Assembly (NCBI GenBank): GCA_034359265.1
Contig: CP136890.1
Location: forward strand, 29,864,501-29,928,500
From: Canna indica
Lineage: Eukaryota; Streptophyta; Magnoliopsida; Zingiberales; Cannaceae
Length of the DNA stretch: 64,000 nucleotides
Direction: 5' to 3'
Part shown: one piece after another, positions 45,021 through 55,458 of the stretch
How the letters are laid out: every line of letters starts with the position of its first letter
How positions within the stretch are numbered: the stretch's first letter is position 1
The notes under the pieces: generated by a model
Seen by the model: the letters and a program-made list of their open reading frames with translations, nothing else
Told to the model about the DNA's origin: nothing
Database searches by the model: none
Position numbers and translations under genes: made by a program

Positions 45021-48000
45021 AGTAGTGTATCTTTATTTCGAGCCGGATACATCGCGTAATATACTTGTTCGGCTTGTGATGGCAATATAAAAGGCTCATT
45101 TGCTGCCAATTTTGATTTGTAATTAACCTCAACAAGTTTGTATTTTGGATGAACTTTCATACCCCTTTCTGTTGTATCGAACCAATGACATCTAAATAGG
45201 ATCAATGATTTTAAGCCGAAATAGTGCAACTCTATCACTTCTTCCACCAGTCCATAAAAATCCATATCACATTCAACATAGGTTGTCCCTTTCATGCAGA
45301 CCCCGACATTCATCGTCTTCTTTGTAAATGTATATTCCACCATGTGAAATTTGTATCCATTAACAAAATAGTCGCTATAATAGGACACTAGTCGCGATGG
45401 TCCACTAACAAACTCAAATATTCTTTCATCTATTTCAGCTTGATGATCTTTGCTGTAAGCTTGAATCTATGTAGGGAAATCATGATTCCGTAATCTCTCT
45501 AATTCTTGATCATTGTGAATAGAGTATTTTTGCACCATCTCAATGTCAAATATTTCAATGAATTATTCAATCTCTCGACAATTGAGTAATACATACAAGT
45601 GTGTCAAATGATACTCTTCCTCGCTTAAGTGTCGAGATGGACGAGAACTAAAAGCACGACCAGAGTGATAAAATATATTTAAACGTCCATCTGAATGTCA
45701 AACTCTCCCGTCGTCGGTATGTGGAAGATGATCAAATCTTGTTTGTATTGTCGATTCAAAGTAAAATGAGCAGAATGTTGAAATTTCTTGGATGATATAC
45801 GATTCAGATATTGATCCTTCAACAGCTGCGGTGTTCTTTACTTTTTTCTTCAGACGATTCATGTATCTTTCAAATAAGTAGATCCACCGATATTGAACGG
45901 GGCCACCAACTCGTGCCTCGTATGCCAAGTGTATCGGTAGATGCTCCATCGAGTCAAAAAATGCAGGAGGGAAAAACTGCTCCAGCTTGCATATGATTTC
46001 AACAATATTACTTTCAAGTGTTGACATATCTTCGACTCGAAGGACATTTGCACAAATGTTTCTAAAAAACATACTTAAGTCAACAGACCCCAAATATTAT
46101 CAGGTAGAAGATCTCGGAATGCGATCGGAAGCAATCTCTGCATGAATACATGACAATCATGGTTCTTCATCCCTGATATTTTACAATCATTGACGTTCAC
46201 ACATCGAGATAAGTTTGAAGCATATCGATCGGGTAATCTGAGTTCTTTTATCCATTGACAAACATCTTTAATCTGTTATTTATTTAACACATACGGGGCC
46301 TTCGGTTTCAGATATCGTCCGTTGACCTCTTGTAACTCCAACTCTGGTCTCTTACAAAGTATTTTCAGATCATGTCGGGCTTTGACATTTATATTTAGTT
46401 TTTTCGGAAACATCCATCAAAGTGTTGAAAATATTATCAAACACATTTTCTTCAATGTGCATGACATCTAAATTATGTCGAATCAGTAATGAACTCCAAT
46501 AGGGCAATTCCCAAAAAATACTTTTTTTCACCCAGTTATGTGTTTGAGCAAAGCCTGACACTCTTTCATTCCGAATAAATACTATATCTGAAAGTGCTGA
46601 AACACGTGATAACATTTGTTCACCAGACAACATCGGTGGTGGCCCATCTCTTTTGACTCTGCCCTTAGTAAATTTATTACGATTCCTTTGATACCGATGG
46701 TTAGCCGGTAAGAATCGACGATGACAATCAAAGAATGAGATTTTTCATCCATTCTGAAGACTGATTGATTTAGAGTGTTCCATACAATACGGACAAGAGA
46801 GTCGGCCGTAAGTGCTCCAACCAAACAACATGCCGTATGCCGGGAAATCATTTATTGTCCACAAGATCGCGGCCTTTAAATTGAAGTTTTGCTTCTGATG
46901 ACAATCAAAAGTGACAGCTTCCTCTGTCCACAATGTTTTCAATTCATCTATCAAGGGTCTGAGAAATACGTCAATTTCATTTCGTGGACCCTTAGGACCC
47001 GGAATAATCATCGAAAGATAAATAAATTCATCTTTCATACACATTGACGGTGGCAAATTATAAACTGTCAGCAGCACTAGCCAAACTGAATAAGGAGTTG
47101 CAGAATGTCCAAACGGATTAAAATCATTTGTGCACAATCTCAATTTAATATTTCTAGTATACCTAGCAAATGAAGGATAACATGTATCCAAATATTTCCA
47201 TGCTTCACTGTCGGATGGATGAGTCATTACTGTATCATCATGACTTCTTGCATGCCAACTCATTTAGGGGGTCGTCTTTTCCGTCATGAATATTCTTTGA
47301 AGCCTCAGTGTTAGTGAAAAATACCGAAGCACCTTAAATGGGATATTTTTTTGTCGGGTGGATTTCTTCTCCTTGTAACGAGGATGTTGACATACAGGGC
47401 ATTTATCCAACTGCACATTTTTTTTATAATATAAAATGCAGTTATTTTGGCACGCGTGTATTTTTTCGTACCTCAGCCCTAATTTTCTCATCAGTTTTTT
47501 AGTTTTATAAAAAGTTGGCTCAAACTTGTTATCAGTAGGCAGCATTCCATTAATCAATATATCCTGCAATCCAATCATACGCAACCCTGCTGATATTACA
47601 ATCGGCCTTGATGTTTAGGAGCTGCGTCATTGCTGAAAATCTAGTGTATTTAGGACAATTCTCAAACAAAGGTTCATCGGTAGCTTTCAACATCTCGTAA
47701 AATTTTGCATCTTCTTTATTCGGCAATTCAATCTCTACCGCAGTTTGTACTTCTGTGATATCAACCGCTGTAGTATCTGGTGGGACTGACATCTCAGTAA
47801 CTGGCCGATCAACATTATCATTCATGTGGAATTGACCCCCTAAGACTATCAAGTATCATAGTTCTATAGCGATTAGATTGATCGACTGGATGAAGAAGCA
47901 CCAGCAGAGGAAGATTCACCATGTGTTTGAACGACAGGATTGCTCGACGTCCCGACTTCACGTGACTCCCCGTGACAAGTCCATAGAATATATCTTTGTG

Positions 48001-48312
48001 CAATTCCTTTGCTATATAGATGCAGAGTGACAGTTTCCCGATCCAAAAATCGTCTATTCAAGCAAATGCGGCAGGGACATCGGATTTTATCACCGACGCT
48101 AACGAATTTCCGATTTGAATAGGCGAAATTTTGGAAGTAAGTTATGCCTAATCGAAACTCATACGTTAAAGCTCCACGATCAAGACGTCGGTACATCCAA
48201 CTTCGATCAGCCGGCATGATTCTGTCAATCAACGACAATTTCTTAGGTTAATGCCTTTAGGTGAGATGGTCTTATTCCATTCGGAATTTATATTATTTAT
48301 ATTGCACCAAGT

Positions 48313-48449
48313 TTTTTTTTAACCGCTAACTTCATTCTAAATTTCGGCAGTATCTCCCTACAGTTCTCCGAATACGCATATCATCTGGGCGCGTATCAGA
48401 GAACAAGAGAGATGCTGCCGAAATTTAGAATAAGTTAACGGTTAAAAGG
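48313..48449. repeat. Long hairpin upstream of the CACTA-2 transposase
   Basis: This is the best preserved of the three: CTAAATTTCGGCAGTATCTC on the left against GAGATGCTGCCGAAATTTAG on the right. The outer parts (TTTTAACCG / CGGTTAAAA) also pair. It lies about 100 bp above the start codon. Confidence 0.88.
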
Positions 48450-48667
48450 AAAACGTAAGTGCAATACAAATAATTATATTCCCAAATTATCCAATCAGGG
48501 ACAATTCAATGGTTGTACGTCGTATAAAAGATCATCTACTTTTTTTACACGAACATACAACCCCCGAACGGATCTAAGGTTTTGCTAAATCATATTTGAC
48601 TCGTCGATGCATACGTGAAACGTATCAACTCGTCGGATGGATGATTATTTTCTAAATATTTTAAGTC

Positions 48668-48866
48668 AGTTCGAGTCCATAGTGGAAAAATCCGACACGA
48701 GTCAAATTAGACGATTCCGACGGAAGTCCGAAATGGACGATTCCGACGGAAGTCCGAAATGGATGATTCCGGCGTGAGTCCAAAGTAGAGGATTCCGGTG
48801 CGAGTTCGAAATTGATGATTCCGCCGCAAGTTCGAAGTGGACGATTCCGGCGCGAGTCCACTGAGG
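48668..48866. repeat. 30-bp tandem repeat in the CACTA-2 leader
   Basis: Six to seven units of GGACGATTCCGGCGCGAGTCC type lie here. It is the longest of the three arrays, and two neighbouring units near 48715-48770 are almost identical, which points to recent unit duplication. Confidence 0.8.
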
Positions 48867-49394
48867 ACTACTCCAAACTAATTAATATTTTAACTAATTA
48901 ATTAATATTAATCTACAATATTTTAACTAATTTAAATAATTAACCTATAATTATTAATCTGAAACATAATATTAATCTAACTAAATTACTCTAAACTCTA
49001 ACAATTAATCTAAAAATCATAACAATTAATCTAAACCCTAAAAATTAATCTAACAAATTAAACAATTAATTAAATAATTAATTCAAATAAGTAATTAAAA
49101 ATTAAATATATATAAAAATAATATTATATAGGCATTTCCGGCGTCGGAGTCTAGTGTCCGGACACTGCATAAACCACCGACCACCGGTCGAAACCCTATT
49201 TTAAGAGTTTCGGTCGGCTCTAACAAATAGGAGGTCATAGGCGAAGAGAAATACCTCGAATCGAACGGGAGGCGGAGGTCGGAACCAGAGGTTGAGGATG
49301 GGGCGGTGGCGTCGACAGCGGCGTCGGAAGAGAGCAGCGGCGGTGGGCAGAGGAAGAGGAAGAGGAAGAAGGGTGCGGGCCCGATCGCGTGCCC

Positions 49395-49635
49395 TATATA
49401 AACTTATCAGCAACGGCTCACTTAGCCATTAGAAAGCCGTTGCTGATAAGTTAATCATCAGCAACGGCTCACTTATCCGTTAGAATATCGTTGCTGAGGT
49501 AATTAATATCTGCAACGGCTCACGTGTCCATTAGAAAGCTATTACAGATACAACATATCTACAACGGCTTGAGCGACCGTAAGAATGCCGTTGCAAATAG
49601 CAACGACTTGAGCGACCGTTGCTGAAGAACCAATT
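49395..49635. repeat. Right subterminal repeats of CACTA-2
   Basis: ATCAGCAACGGCTCACTT and its inverted partner alternate here, as at 44765-45020. The innermost unit starts just after the GC-rich leader (CTATATAAACTTATCAGC near 49394). Confidence 0.88.
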
Positions 49636-49648
49636 TCTAGTAGTGAAG

Positions 49649-50010
49649 GTTAATCTCAGAGATGTCGGGCTCGTAATTGTGAAGTCCCTTGTAATTAATG
49701 AAGATGCAAGTATCCTTGTAGGGTCGGGTGAAGCCTACGGGCTAAGCCATCTGATTTGATTTGAGTCTGATTCATGAATGCGAGTGCTTATGGGGCTAAT
49801 CCGGTCGGGCTCAAAGGTGCTTGTTTAATCCACATATATTATAAAATTTAATTTAATAATATATTATACAAATATATTTTTGTATATAATAAAATAAAAT
49901 ATATTGTCATTTTTTACGATAATTGCAATTTATAATCTCATTAATTGTATACCAAATATGGTCTTTGGGGAATCCAAGAATTATGTTATTGTGAAATTAC
50001 TAATTTTATT
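49649..50010. other. Short unassigned stretch between CACTA-2 and FB-2
   Basis: A GC-moderate part (GGTCGGGTGAAGCCTACGGG) lies near 49720-49810, followed by AT-rich DNA. I see no gene. Confidence 0.45.
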
Positions 50011-50161
50011 CAGCGATTTACCAAATTCGAATTTTGAGAATGATAAATTCCCAAAACTAAATTTAAAATTCCAAAATTCCCTAAATTAGAATTTAGTTTA
50101 CCCATTTTACCCCTAGGTCAAAGTCTCTAACCAATCAGAGACTTTAGTTTAAAATTTAAAA

Positions 50162-50197
<36 letters not shown>

Positions 50198-51026
50198 TAT
50201 AAAAAATAATTTTAATTTATATAAAAAAATTATAATAAAAATGAGGTGTTAGAGTCTTAAAAAATAAAATTTCAAACTCTCTAATTCATCAGAGAATTTT
50301 ACACAAAGTCTATAAATCTAAGTTTAAATTAAAAATTATGAAATATTTTGATGAAAATATTTTTTTGAACCACAACATACGTTTTATATTTTTTAAAAAT
50401 ATTTTATTAAATTTTTTTGAATTATAAAATTATTCAAAGTCTATAAAACTAATATTTAATTAAAAATAATTAAATATTTTTTGTCCAAAATATTTTGATA
50501 GACTCTAGCACATATTTTATATCACACATATATTTTTTATGAATTAAATTTTATTTTTTATAATTATAAAATTATTATAAATAAAAGTCTCTAACTCATT
50601 AAAGAGTTTTGTGCAAAGTCTATAATAACTTCATATTTTTTTTTAAAAAAAAATTTGAATTCATGAAATAATTTTTTAATAATACAAAAGATGTACTATG
50701 ATTCAGAAAAATATTTTACATCAAAATATTTATAATTTATAATTAAATTTAAATTTATAGGCTTGTGTGCAAAAGTCTTTAATACATTAGAGAGTTTGAA
50801 AAATATATTTTTTATTTTCTAATATCTTATTTTTATCATAAAAATATTTTATAAATTAAAATTATTTTTAAATATTTTTAAATATTTTTTTTAAAAATTT
50901 TTGACCAAAATCTCTAATTGGTTATAGACTTTGGCCAGGGGTAATATAGTTATCCGATCCACTAAATTTTGATTTGAAGAATTTTGAATCTTCAAATCCG
51001 ATTTTGAAAATTTTCCGTAAATTACT
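50011..51026. repeat. FB-2: AT-rich foldback repeat, uninterrupted copy
   Basis: The left half (CAGCGATTTACC, CCCATTTTACCCC, AAGTCTCTAACC) and right half (GACTTTGGCC, AGGGGTAA, AAATTAC) are inverted copies of each other. The whole aligns with FB-1 in order and spacing, with GATAGACTCTAGCAC near 50507 in place of the hAT insertion. It carries an (AT)n microsatellite at about 50168-50192. No coding frame is present. Confidence 0.82.
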
Positions 51027-51341
51027 AAATCTTATTTACATTATACCAAATGGGCCCTAACGTACCTTTGAGTAAGAACATTAATCAAATTATTAATTGT
51101 AGCCTGCAAAACTCAAATTCATGCTTGGATAGTTGGATTTGGATCATATAGATCATATTTCATATTCCTTAATTTTTTATCGTTAGTCGCAATTTATCAT
51201 ATTGTGGTTGTCTTTTAATTTTGCTTAATTAGGTATATTTTTCTAACAGATAAATATAAAAAGATTACCACTCTGAATCTTATTACGTCATAATGTATAT
51301 GACATCATCAAACTCCATGAATCTTATTGCGTACGTCGTCA

Positions 51342-52016
51342 TCATCCTCCAAGGTTCTTATGAATCCTTTGGACATCCTGCCCTGAGATCTTGAACGCCT
51401 TCTTCAGCACCTCGTCGGGGAACCGCGGCTCCGTCCGGAACAACGCTATTGGAGCAAGCTGCACGCCGGGGTTTTGGCTGTTGAACCCCGACAGCACCAC
51501 TGCCGGCGTCGCCACGTCTATGTTGTAGAGGAAGTGGACCAGTCCCCTCGGGAACACGAATGCGTCGCCGGGCCTCAGTTGCTGGGTGTAGAGCCGGTAG
51601 GAGGTGTCGACGAAGCCCACCAGCAGCTCCCCCTGGAGGAGCAGCGCAGACTCGGACGCGCGGGGGTGGGCGTGGGGTGGGACGAGGCCGCCGGCGGCAA
51701 TGTCGGCGCGAGACATGGCCAGGCCCTGCGCGTTTCCACCAGGGAGCGTGGTGGCATTAGTGGTGGTGACAGCAAAGCCGAAGAGGGAGGCGGAGGCGGA
51801 GGGGGGCGGCTTGGAGAGGGCGGAGGTGGCGAAATGGGCGGAGGTGGCAGAGGCGGGGTCGATGCAAGGGTGGCCGTTGAGGTGGACATTGGATTGGGCG
51901 GTGGCACTGGTGTCGGCGACGCAAAAGTCGAGGAGGAGATCAGGGTCGGCTGTGGAAGGGAAGAAGAGGAGGAGGGGAAGAAGAAGGAGAAGAGCTTGAC
52001 AGCAAGTGATTCTCAT
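51342..52016 (-). CDS. Germin-like protein (secreted cupin), 224 residues
   Basis: It is a single exon. The start chosen is the Met directly before RITCCQALLLLLPLLLFF, which gives a normal signal peptide with likely cleavage after STA (residue 23); the frame is open 7 codons further upstream. The germin N-terminal block DFCVAD and the paired Cys32 and Cys51 (NGHPC) are present. The metal-binding cupin motifs are PPHAHPRASE (His115, His117, Glu122) and FPRGLVHFLYN (His161). An N-glycosylation site lies at NAT (residue 87). Length and order match germin-like proteins, apoplastic manganese proteins with oxalate oxidase or superoxide dismutase activity in some members; which applies here is not evident. 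The coding sequence is very GC-rich in AT-rich flanks and has no defects. Confidence 0.95.
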   Translation of the reverse strand: MRITCCQALLLLLPLLLFFPSTADPDLLLDFCVADTSATAQSNVHLNGHPCIDPASATSAHFATSALSKPPPSASASLFGFAVTTTNATTLPGGNAQGLAMSRADIAAGGLVPPHAHPRASESALLLQGELLVGFVDTSYRLYTQQLRPGDAFVFPRGLVHFLYNIDVATPAVVLSGFNSQNPGVQLAPIALFRTEPRFPDEVLKKAFKISGQDVQRIHKNLGG

Positions 52017-52082
52017 TGTTATATATTTAACTAACAAGAGTAATTATATATCAAGGATTATTGGATTAAAAAAAAAAACTTG

Positions 52083-52090
52083 TATAAATA
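52083..52090 (-). promoter_or_regulatory. Candidate TATA box of the germin-like gene
   Basis: The minus strand reads TATTTATA about 67 bp above the start codon. A second AT-rich candidate (TATATAAT, about 52044-52051) is closer and would leave a very short leader. Confidence 0.4.
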
Positions 52091-53112
52091 GATGAATGAA
52101 TGAATGTTAAGAGGCATGGAGATGCTTGAAGGCTAAACAAAGTCATCATGTAGGTAGGATTTCTTGCAAGGATCACGTTAGGTGCGGTCCTTATAGTAAT
52201 TAACTGCTTAGTTACATGACTATGCACTAGAAATTGTGTTACGCCTTGTTTAGAACTATCCAGTTTCCATGAGCCATGAGCCCATGACCACTGTTTTGAT
52301 ATGTTTTCGCATGTAGTCTACCATCTCAGCACCTTTTGGTTGTGAAACACAGGTGGTTGCAAGAATACTTAATATGCATTGCTCTGTGAGATACAGTTGG
52401 GGAGAGGCAACCCTAAGGGAAGGTTTATCCCTTGTTTGAGGGAGCAAGGGAGCTACATGGGTGATTTGGTGCCCAAAATAACATGGCGCCTAATTATGAA
52501 AATAGCGCCCAATTAAAAATTGACAAATTAATTTCACAATATATAGTTATTTATTATTAACCGTAATAAATGATATGTAAATGATTCATCAATAAGAATT
52601 AATTCTTACATTAATCCATCTTAACATTAATTTTTTTAAAAAAGAAAAAATGGTAAGAGATTAAAATCTAATCCCACATCATTTTTTTTTTAAAAAAAAA
52701 TTAAACTGCAAAGGACACAAGCTAACGTCTTCATAGTTTCTTCCCGGCTTCAATTTATTTGAATTTAAAAAAGCATTGAAATTCTAATTTTGGCATCGAT
52801 ATAGAGTCGATTTTTTTTTATTTGACGTGGCGCCAATTTTTTATCTAATTTTTGTAGTGTATTCCGCATTTGTTCAAATCTTATGTTTATTTTAGTTTGG
52901 ATAAGGGAATTGAATATCAATATTTAATTCTTAAATTTAATTTTTCCATCTTTTCGTTTCAAATATATGAAAATTTAAATTTAAATAATTAATTTTGATA
53001 AAAAAATTCATAAAAGTTAAACTCAAGTTTTATGTCACAAAATATAAATTCATGAAAAATATATAAATACAACTTTAATGATGGGTGATCTCTTATTTGT
53101 TTGGGAAATTAC
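52091..53112. other. Intergenic stretch between the germin-like gene and a copia element
   Basis: AT-rich with poly-A/T patches near 52630-52700. Paired words GGCGCCTAATTAT/GCGCCCAATT (about 52483-52515) and GTGGCGCCAATTTTT (about 52826) suggest an old unrecognised repeat. No gene is visible. Confidence 0.5.
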
Positions 53113-53565
53113 TGTTAGATTATTTATTTAATAATCTATTATGGTTCAACATTTATCTATTGGCATGTGATTACGCTATCAATTTGATTGACCGATTAAA
53201 GGTGATCTAATAAAGTTTATTATAAGGTCATGTATCATTTCATAATTATGGGAATAATAATATATGCACAGATATCATAGTGGTAATATTACAGTTTCAT
53301 GATGGGTGAAATGGTAATTTATCAACCTCATGTTTTCTCTATATATAGAGGGGTAATGGTTTCCAAGTCACAGGTGAAGTTCTTAGTCTTTGAAATCCCC
53401 ATCTCTCATTGTGCTTTTGTAATGACTAACGTGTTGACTTGGAAGTCCAACCCATTTCCGGAATTTAAGCGATGGAATCATGTACGCTTCCGTTCTTATC
53501 GTTCTTGATGATTTAGCATGAATGCTCTTGGTTTTGGATTTAATTTCTGTTTAGAAATTCCATCA
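53113..53565 (+). repeat. 5' LTR of copia-C, 453 bp
   Basis: It begins TGTTAGATTATT and ends in ATTCCATCA, 2 bp before the primer-binding site. A TATA box (CTATATATAG) lies at about 53339-53348. The 5 bp before it, TTACT or ATTAC depending on the exact end, are the expected target duplication; the partner is not in the window. Confidence 0.82.
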
Positions 53566-53567
53566 AT

Positions 53568-53580
53568 TGGTATCAGAGCC
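53568..53580 (+). promoter_or_regulatory. Primer-binding site of copia-C
   Basis: TGGTATCAGAGCC is complementary to the 3' end of initiator tRNA-Met, the usual primer for this lineage. Confidence 0.93.
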
Positions 53581-53819
53581 ATTCATGCTTAAATCATTGA
53601 GATCATTCTTTGAATTTGCTTTTGAATTCTCTTTAGTGCTCGTGTTTATGATTTCTATGCACTGTTCATAAAAATCATGTACTGTTCATGTATACATGAA
53701 GAAATCTCATGCTAATTTGGATGTATGTCTACTGTTATTCAGAAAGAATTTTATTTTTCTTTCTTCCTGTTTGAGATCAGCAGATGCACTAAGAATCTGA
53801 TGCATGCTTAAGAAATAAT

Positions 53820-54360
53820 AATAATAATAAAATGCGACAGCCATGAAGGCCGCCGAAGGTCATCTCTCTTCTTCGTCTCCTCTCTGGTCGCTTGCTCAAA
53901 TGGTGGTGAATTCGTCTCTGGATCCGTCTCTTCCCCGCAGTCTTCGATCTGTGTATCTCCGCCCGATGCCGACTCAATCATCGCCTATGTCTAAGGTAGG
54001 GCGGCATCGACGATGTTGAAGGGGAAGATGGATGCTGCGTGCTGCGATCACAGAGGGGAAGCCGGCTTCGGTTCTCTTTCGGCGATAGCCAAGCCCGCCC
54101 GAGTCCGTCTACTGCGTCCCTTCTCGTCTTCTCTGCCTTTAGGCAGTGGTGGATGGCGCCACGGGTCGAACCAGCGACGAATGGGCGGAGGCTGTCGGCT
54201 ACTTGGCCTCCCCCCTCGTCGCTTGACACCGGCATAGGGATCGTCGGCGTCTGAGGGCGTCGGAGTCGACGTCGAAGAGGAAGGAAGGTCGGCGTCTGGT
54301 TCGGTGCGTGAAGGAGGCGGCAACGGCTATGAGGAGAGGTAGAGAAGTTAGGGTTTGGGT
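53820..54360. other. GC-rich block in the copia-C leader
   Basis: The block has much higher GC than the rest of the element and several overlapping open frames, none with a recognisable domain. Codon-like structure is present on both strands (for example 54323-54048 on minus). It could be a captured piece of a host gene or part of the natural leader. I cannot tell which. Confidence 0.5.
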
Positions 54361-54369
54361 ATTAGGGTT

Positions 54370-54990
54370 TATTAAGTTAGATTTGGTTAACAGGTCGATT
54401 TGGGTTTAAATGTTTAAAACCTGATCCATTAAGAATAAAACCCGACCCTATATTAAATTAAAATCCAACCCAATAATAAGTTAAAACCCGACCCGTTAAT
54501 ATTTAAACCGGTTTAATTGGATCCGGTTCATTCCAATTTCATTTGGTTTATTTAATTGGACCCGGTTCAAGTCAATTTAGACAGGTTCATCACCGGTTTA
54601 GGCCAATTTCAATCGGTTCACTCCAATTAGGGTCTGGTTCACTGAAATTAGGTCCGGTTCAATGTAATTGAACCTAGTTTAGCACTGGTTTAGGTTAAAT
54701 TACACCGGTTCAAGTCACTTTAGACCCATTCAGGCCAATTCAGATTGGTTGAGTGCAAATTTTAAGCGGTTCATTAGGTTTTCTTGATTGGTTCAATGAA
54801 ATTAAAATTTGGTTCAGCTTAATTTCAACCGGTTCAATAGAATTAACATTAGGTTCAGCTTAATTCTTATCAATTCAGCTATGGTTCAGCTCAATTAGGT
54901 TTGGTTCATGTTTAAATTAATCTAATCTTGATTGGTTCAACTCAATTTTGACCGTTTTATTATAGTTTGACCAATTTAGCATGAAATTAA
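54370..54990 (+). repeat. Degenerate ACCGGTTCA-rich repeats in the copia-C leader
   Basis: GGTTCA or GGTTTA, often preceded by ACC, recurs about every 25 to 35 bp (54500, 54527, 54565, 54585, 54618, 54653 and on), with AATT-rich filler between. No unit is exact. No open frame is present. Confidence 0.7.
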
Positions 54991-55458
54991 ATAGTGACAC
55001 ATTTATTTATATGTCTAATATTTTGAAGTATGTTAGTTTGGCATAACATGTTGCCAAAGTGACATCTCTTGTGTTAAATTAATATATTTTCAAAATATAT
55101 AAGATGTGTGCATGTTTCTAATTCATGTGGGTAATAATCGGCCCAAAGGAATGTTCCTACCTGACCGAATTCCTTATATGCCTGTGGTAATAAATACGTG
55201 GCTATCATAAAGTTAACCATGTGAACACGAGTCGATCCAAAGAAAGGCTCGTTGTTTGACTGGCCTAATAGTCAGTATTTGATTACTACATTGAGAGTAC
55301 CGCTTACAAGTTGATAATTTTGTCCAAAGATGAAATGTTAATGTTATGTTTGGTATCTTGTAATGGGGACTGCCATTATTTATTTCTTTATGTTACATGA
55401 TTAATTACATTTTATTTTTGAGCTGCTTATAATATCATGTTTTGTTTTGTTCTCTTTT

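Larger units (their letters stand above)
38391..45027 (-). mobile_element. CACTA-3 (inner): CACTA transposon inserted in the CACTA-2 transposase gene
   Basis: The left end CACTACTGAAAAAATGG (38391) and right end CAATTTCTAGTAGTG (45027) are flanked by TAT on both sides (38388-38390 and 45028-45030). The element's own transposase carries the unoccupied version of the site (TTTGCTCTATCTTTATTTC near 40481-40499), which confirms the join. It is 6637 bp long, with the same internal order as CACTA-2 and similar subterminal repeats. Confidence 0.96.
38108..48217 (-). pseudogene. CACTA-2 tnp2 transposase, split by CACTA-3
   Basis: The coding sequence starts at MPADRSWMYRRLDRG (48217), runs to 45031, and after the inner element continues at 38387-38108, with its 3' end in an Asp/Glu-rich tail (stop at 38108). 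The domains are: transposase-associated domain with CPCRIC (about 48085), tnp2 core (MSWHARSHDDTVMTHPSDSE, about 47205-47263), DUF4218 (about 45700-46090), and DUF4216 (about 45060-45330). There are more than six frameshifts or stops, for example near 47860, 47560, 47263, 46740, 46370 and 45690. It is clearly older and more decayed than the inner copy. Confidence 0.85.
35865..49645 (-). mobile_element. CACTA-2 (outer): CACTA transposon interrupted by CACTA-3
   Basis: The left end CACTACTGGAATAATGG (35865) and right end CAATTTCTAGTAGTG (49645) are flanked by AAG on both sides (35862-35864 and 49646-49648). Removing the inner element and one TAT leaves a CACTA element of 7141 bp. On the minus strand it has, in order, GC-rich leader, short tandem repeat, hairpin, tnp2 transposase, then a five-exon Transposase_24-type gene. 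GCAACGGC-based repeats fill both subterminal regions. Confidence 0.95.

Noticed and set aside
51474..52034. Gly/Glu-rich plus-strand open frames
   Set aside because: They are antisense shadows of the germin-like gene, a usual effect of its GC-rich third codon positions.
52225..52858. Another mini-CACTA (CACTAGAAATTG to TTTTTGTAGTG)
   Set aside because: The ends are not inverted copies beyond the first five bases, and the flanking triplets ATG and TAT differ.
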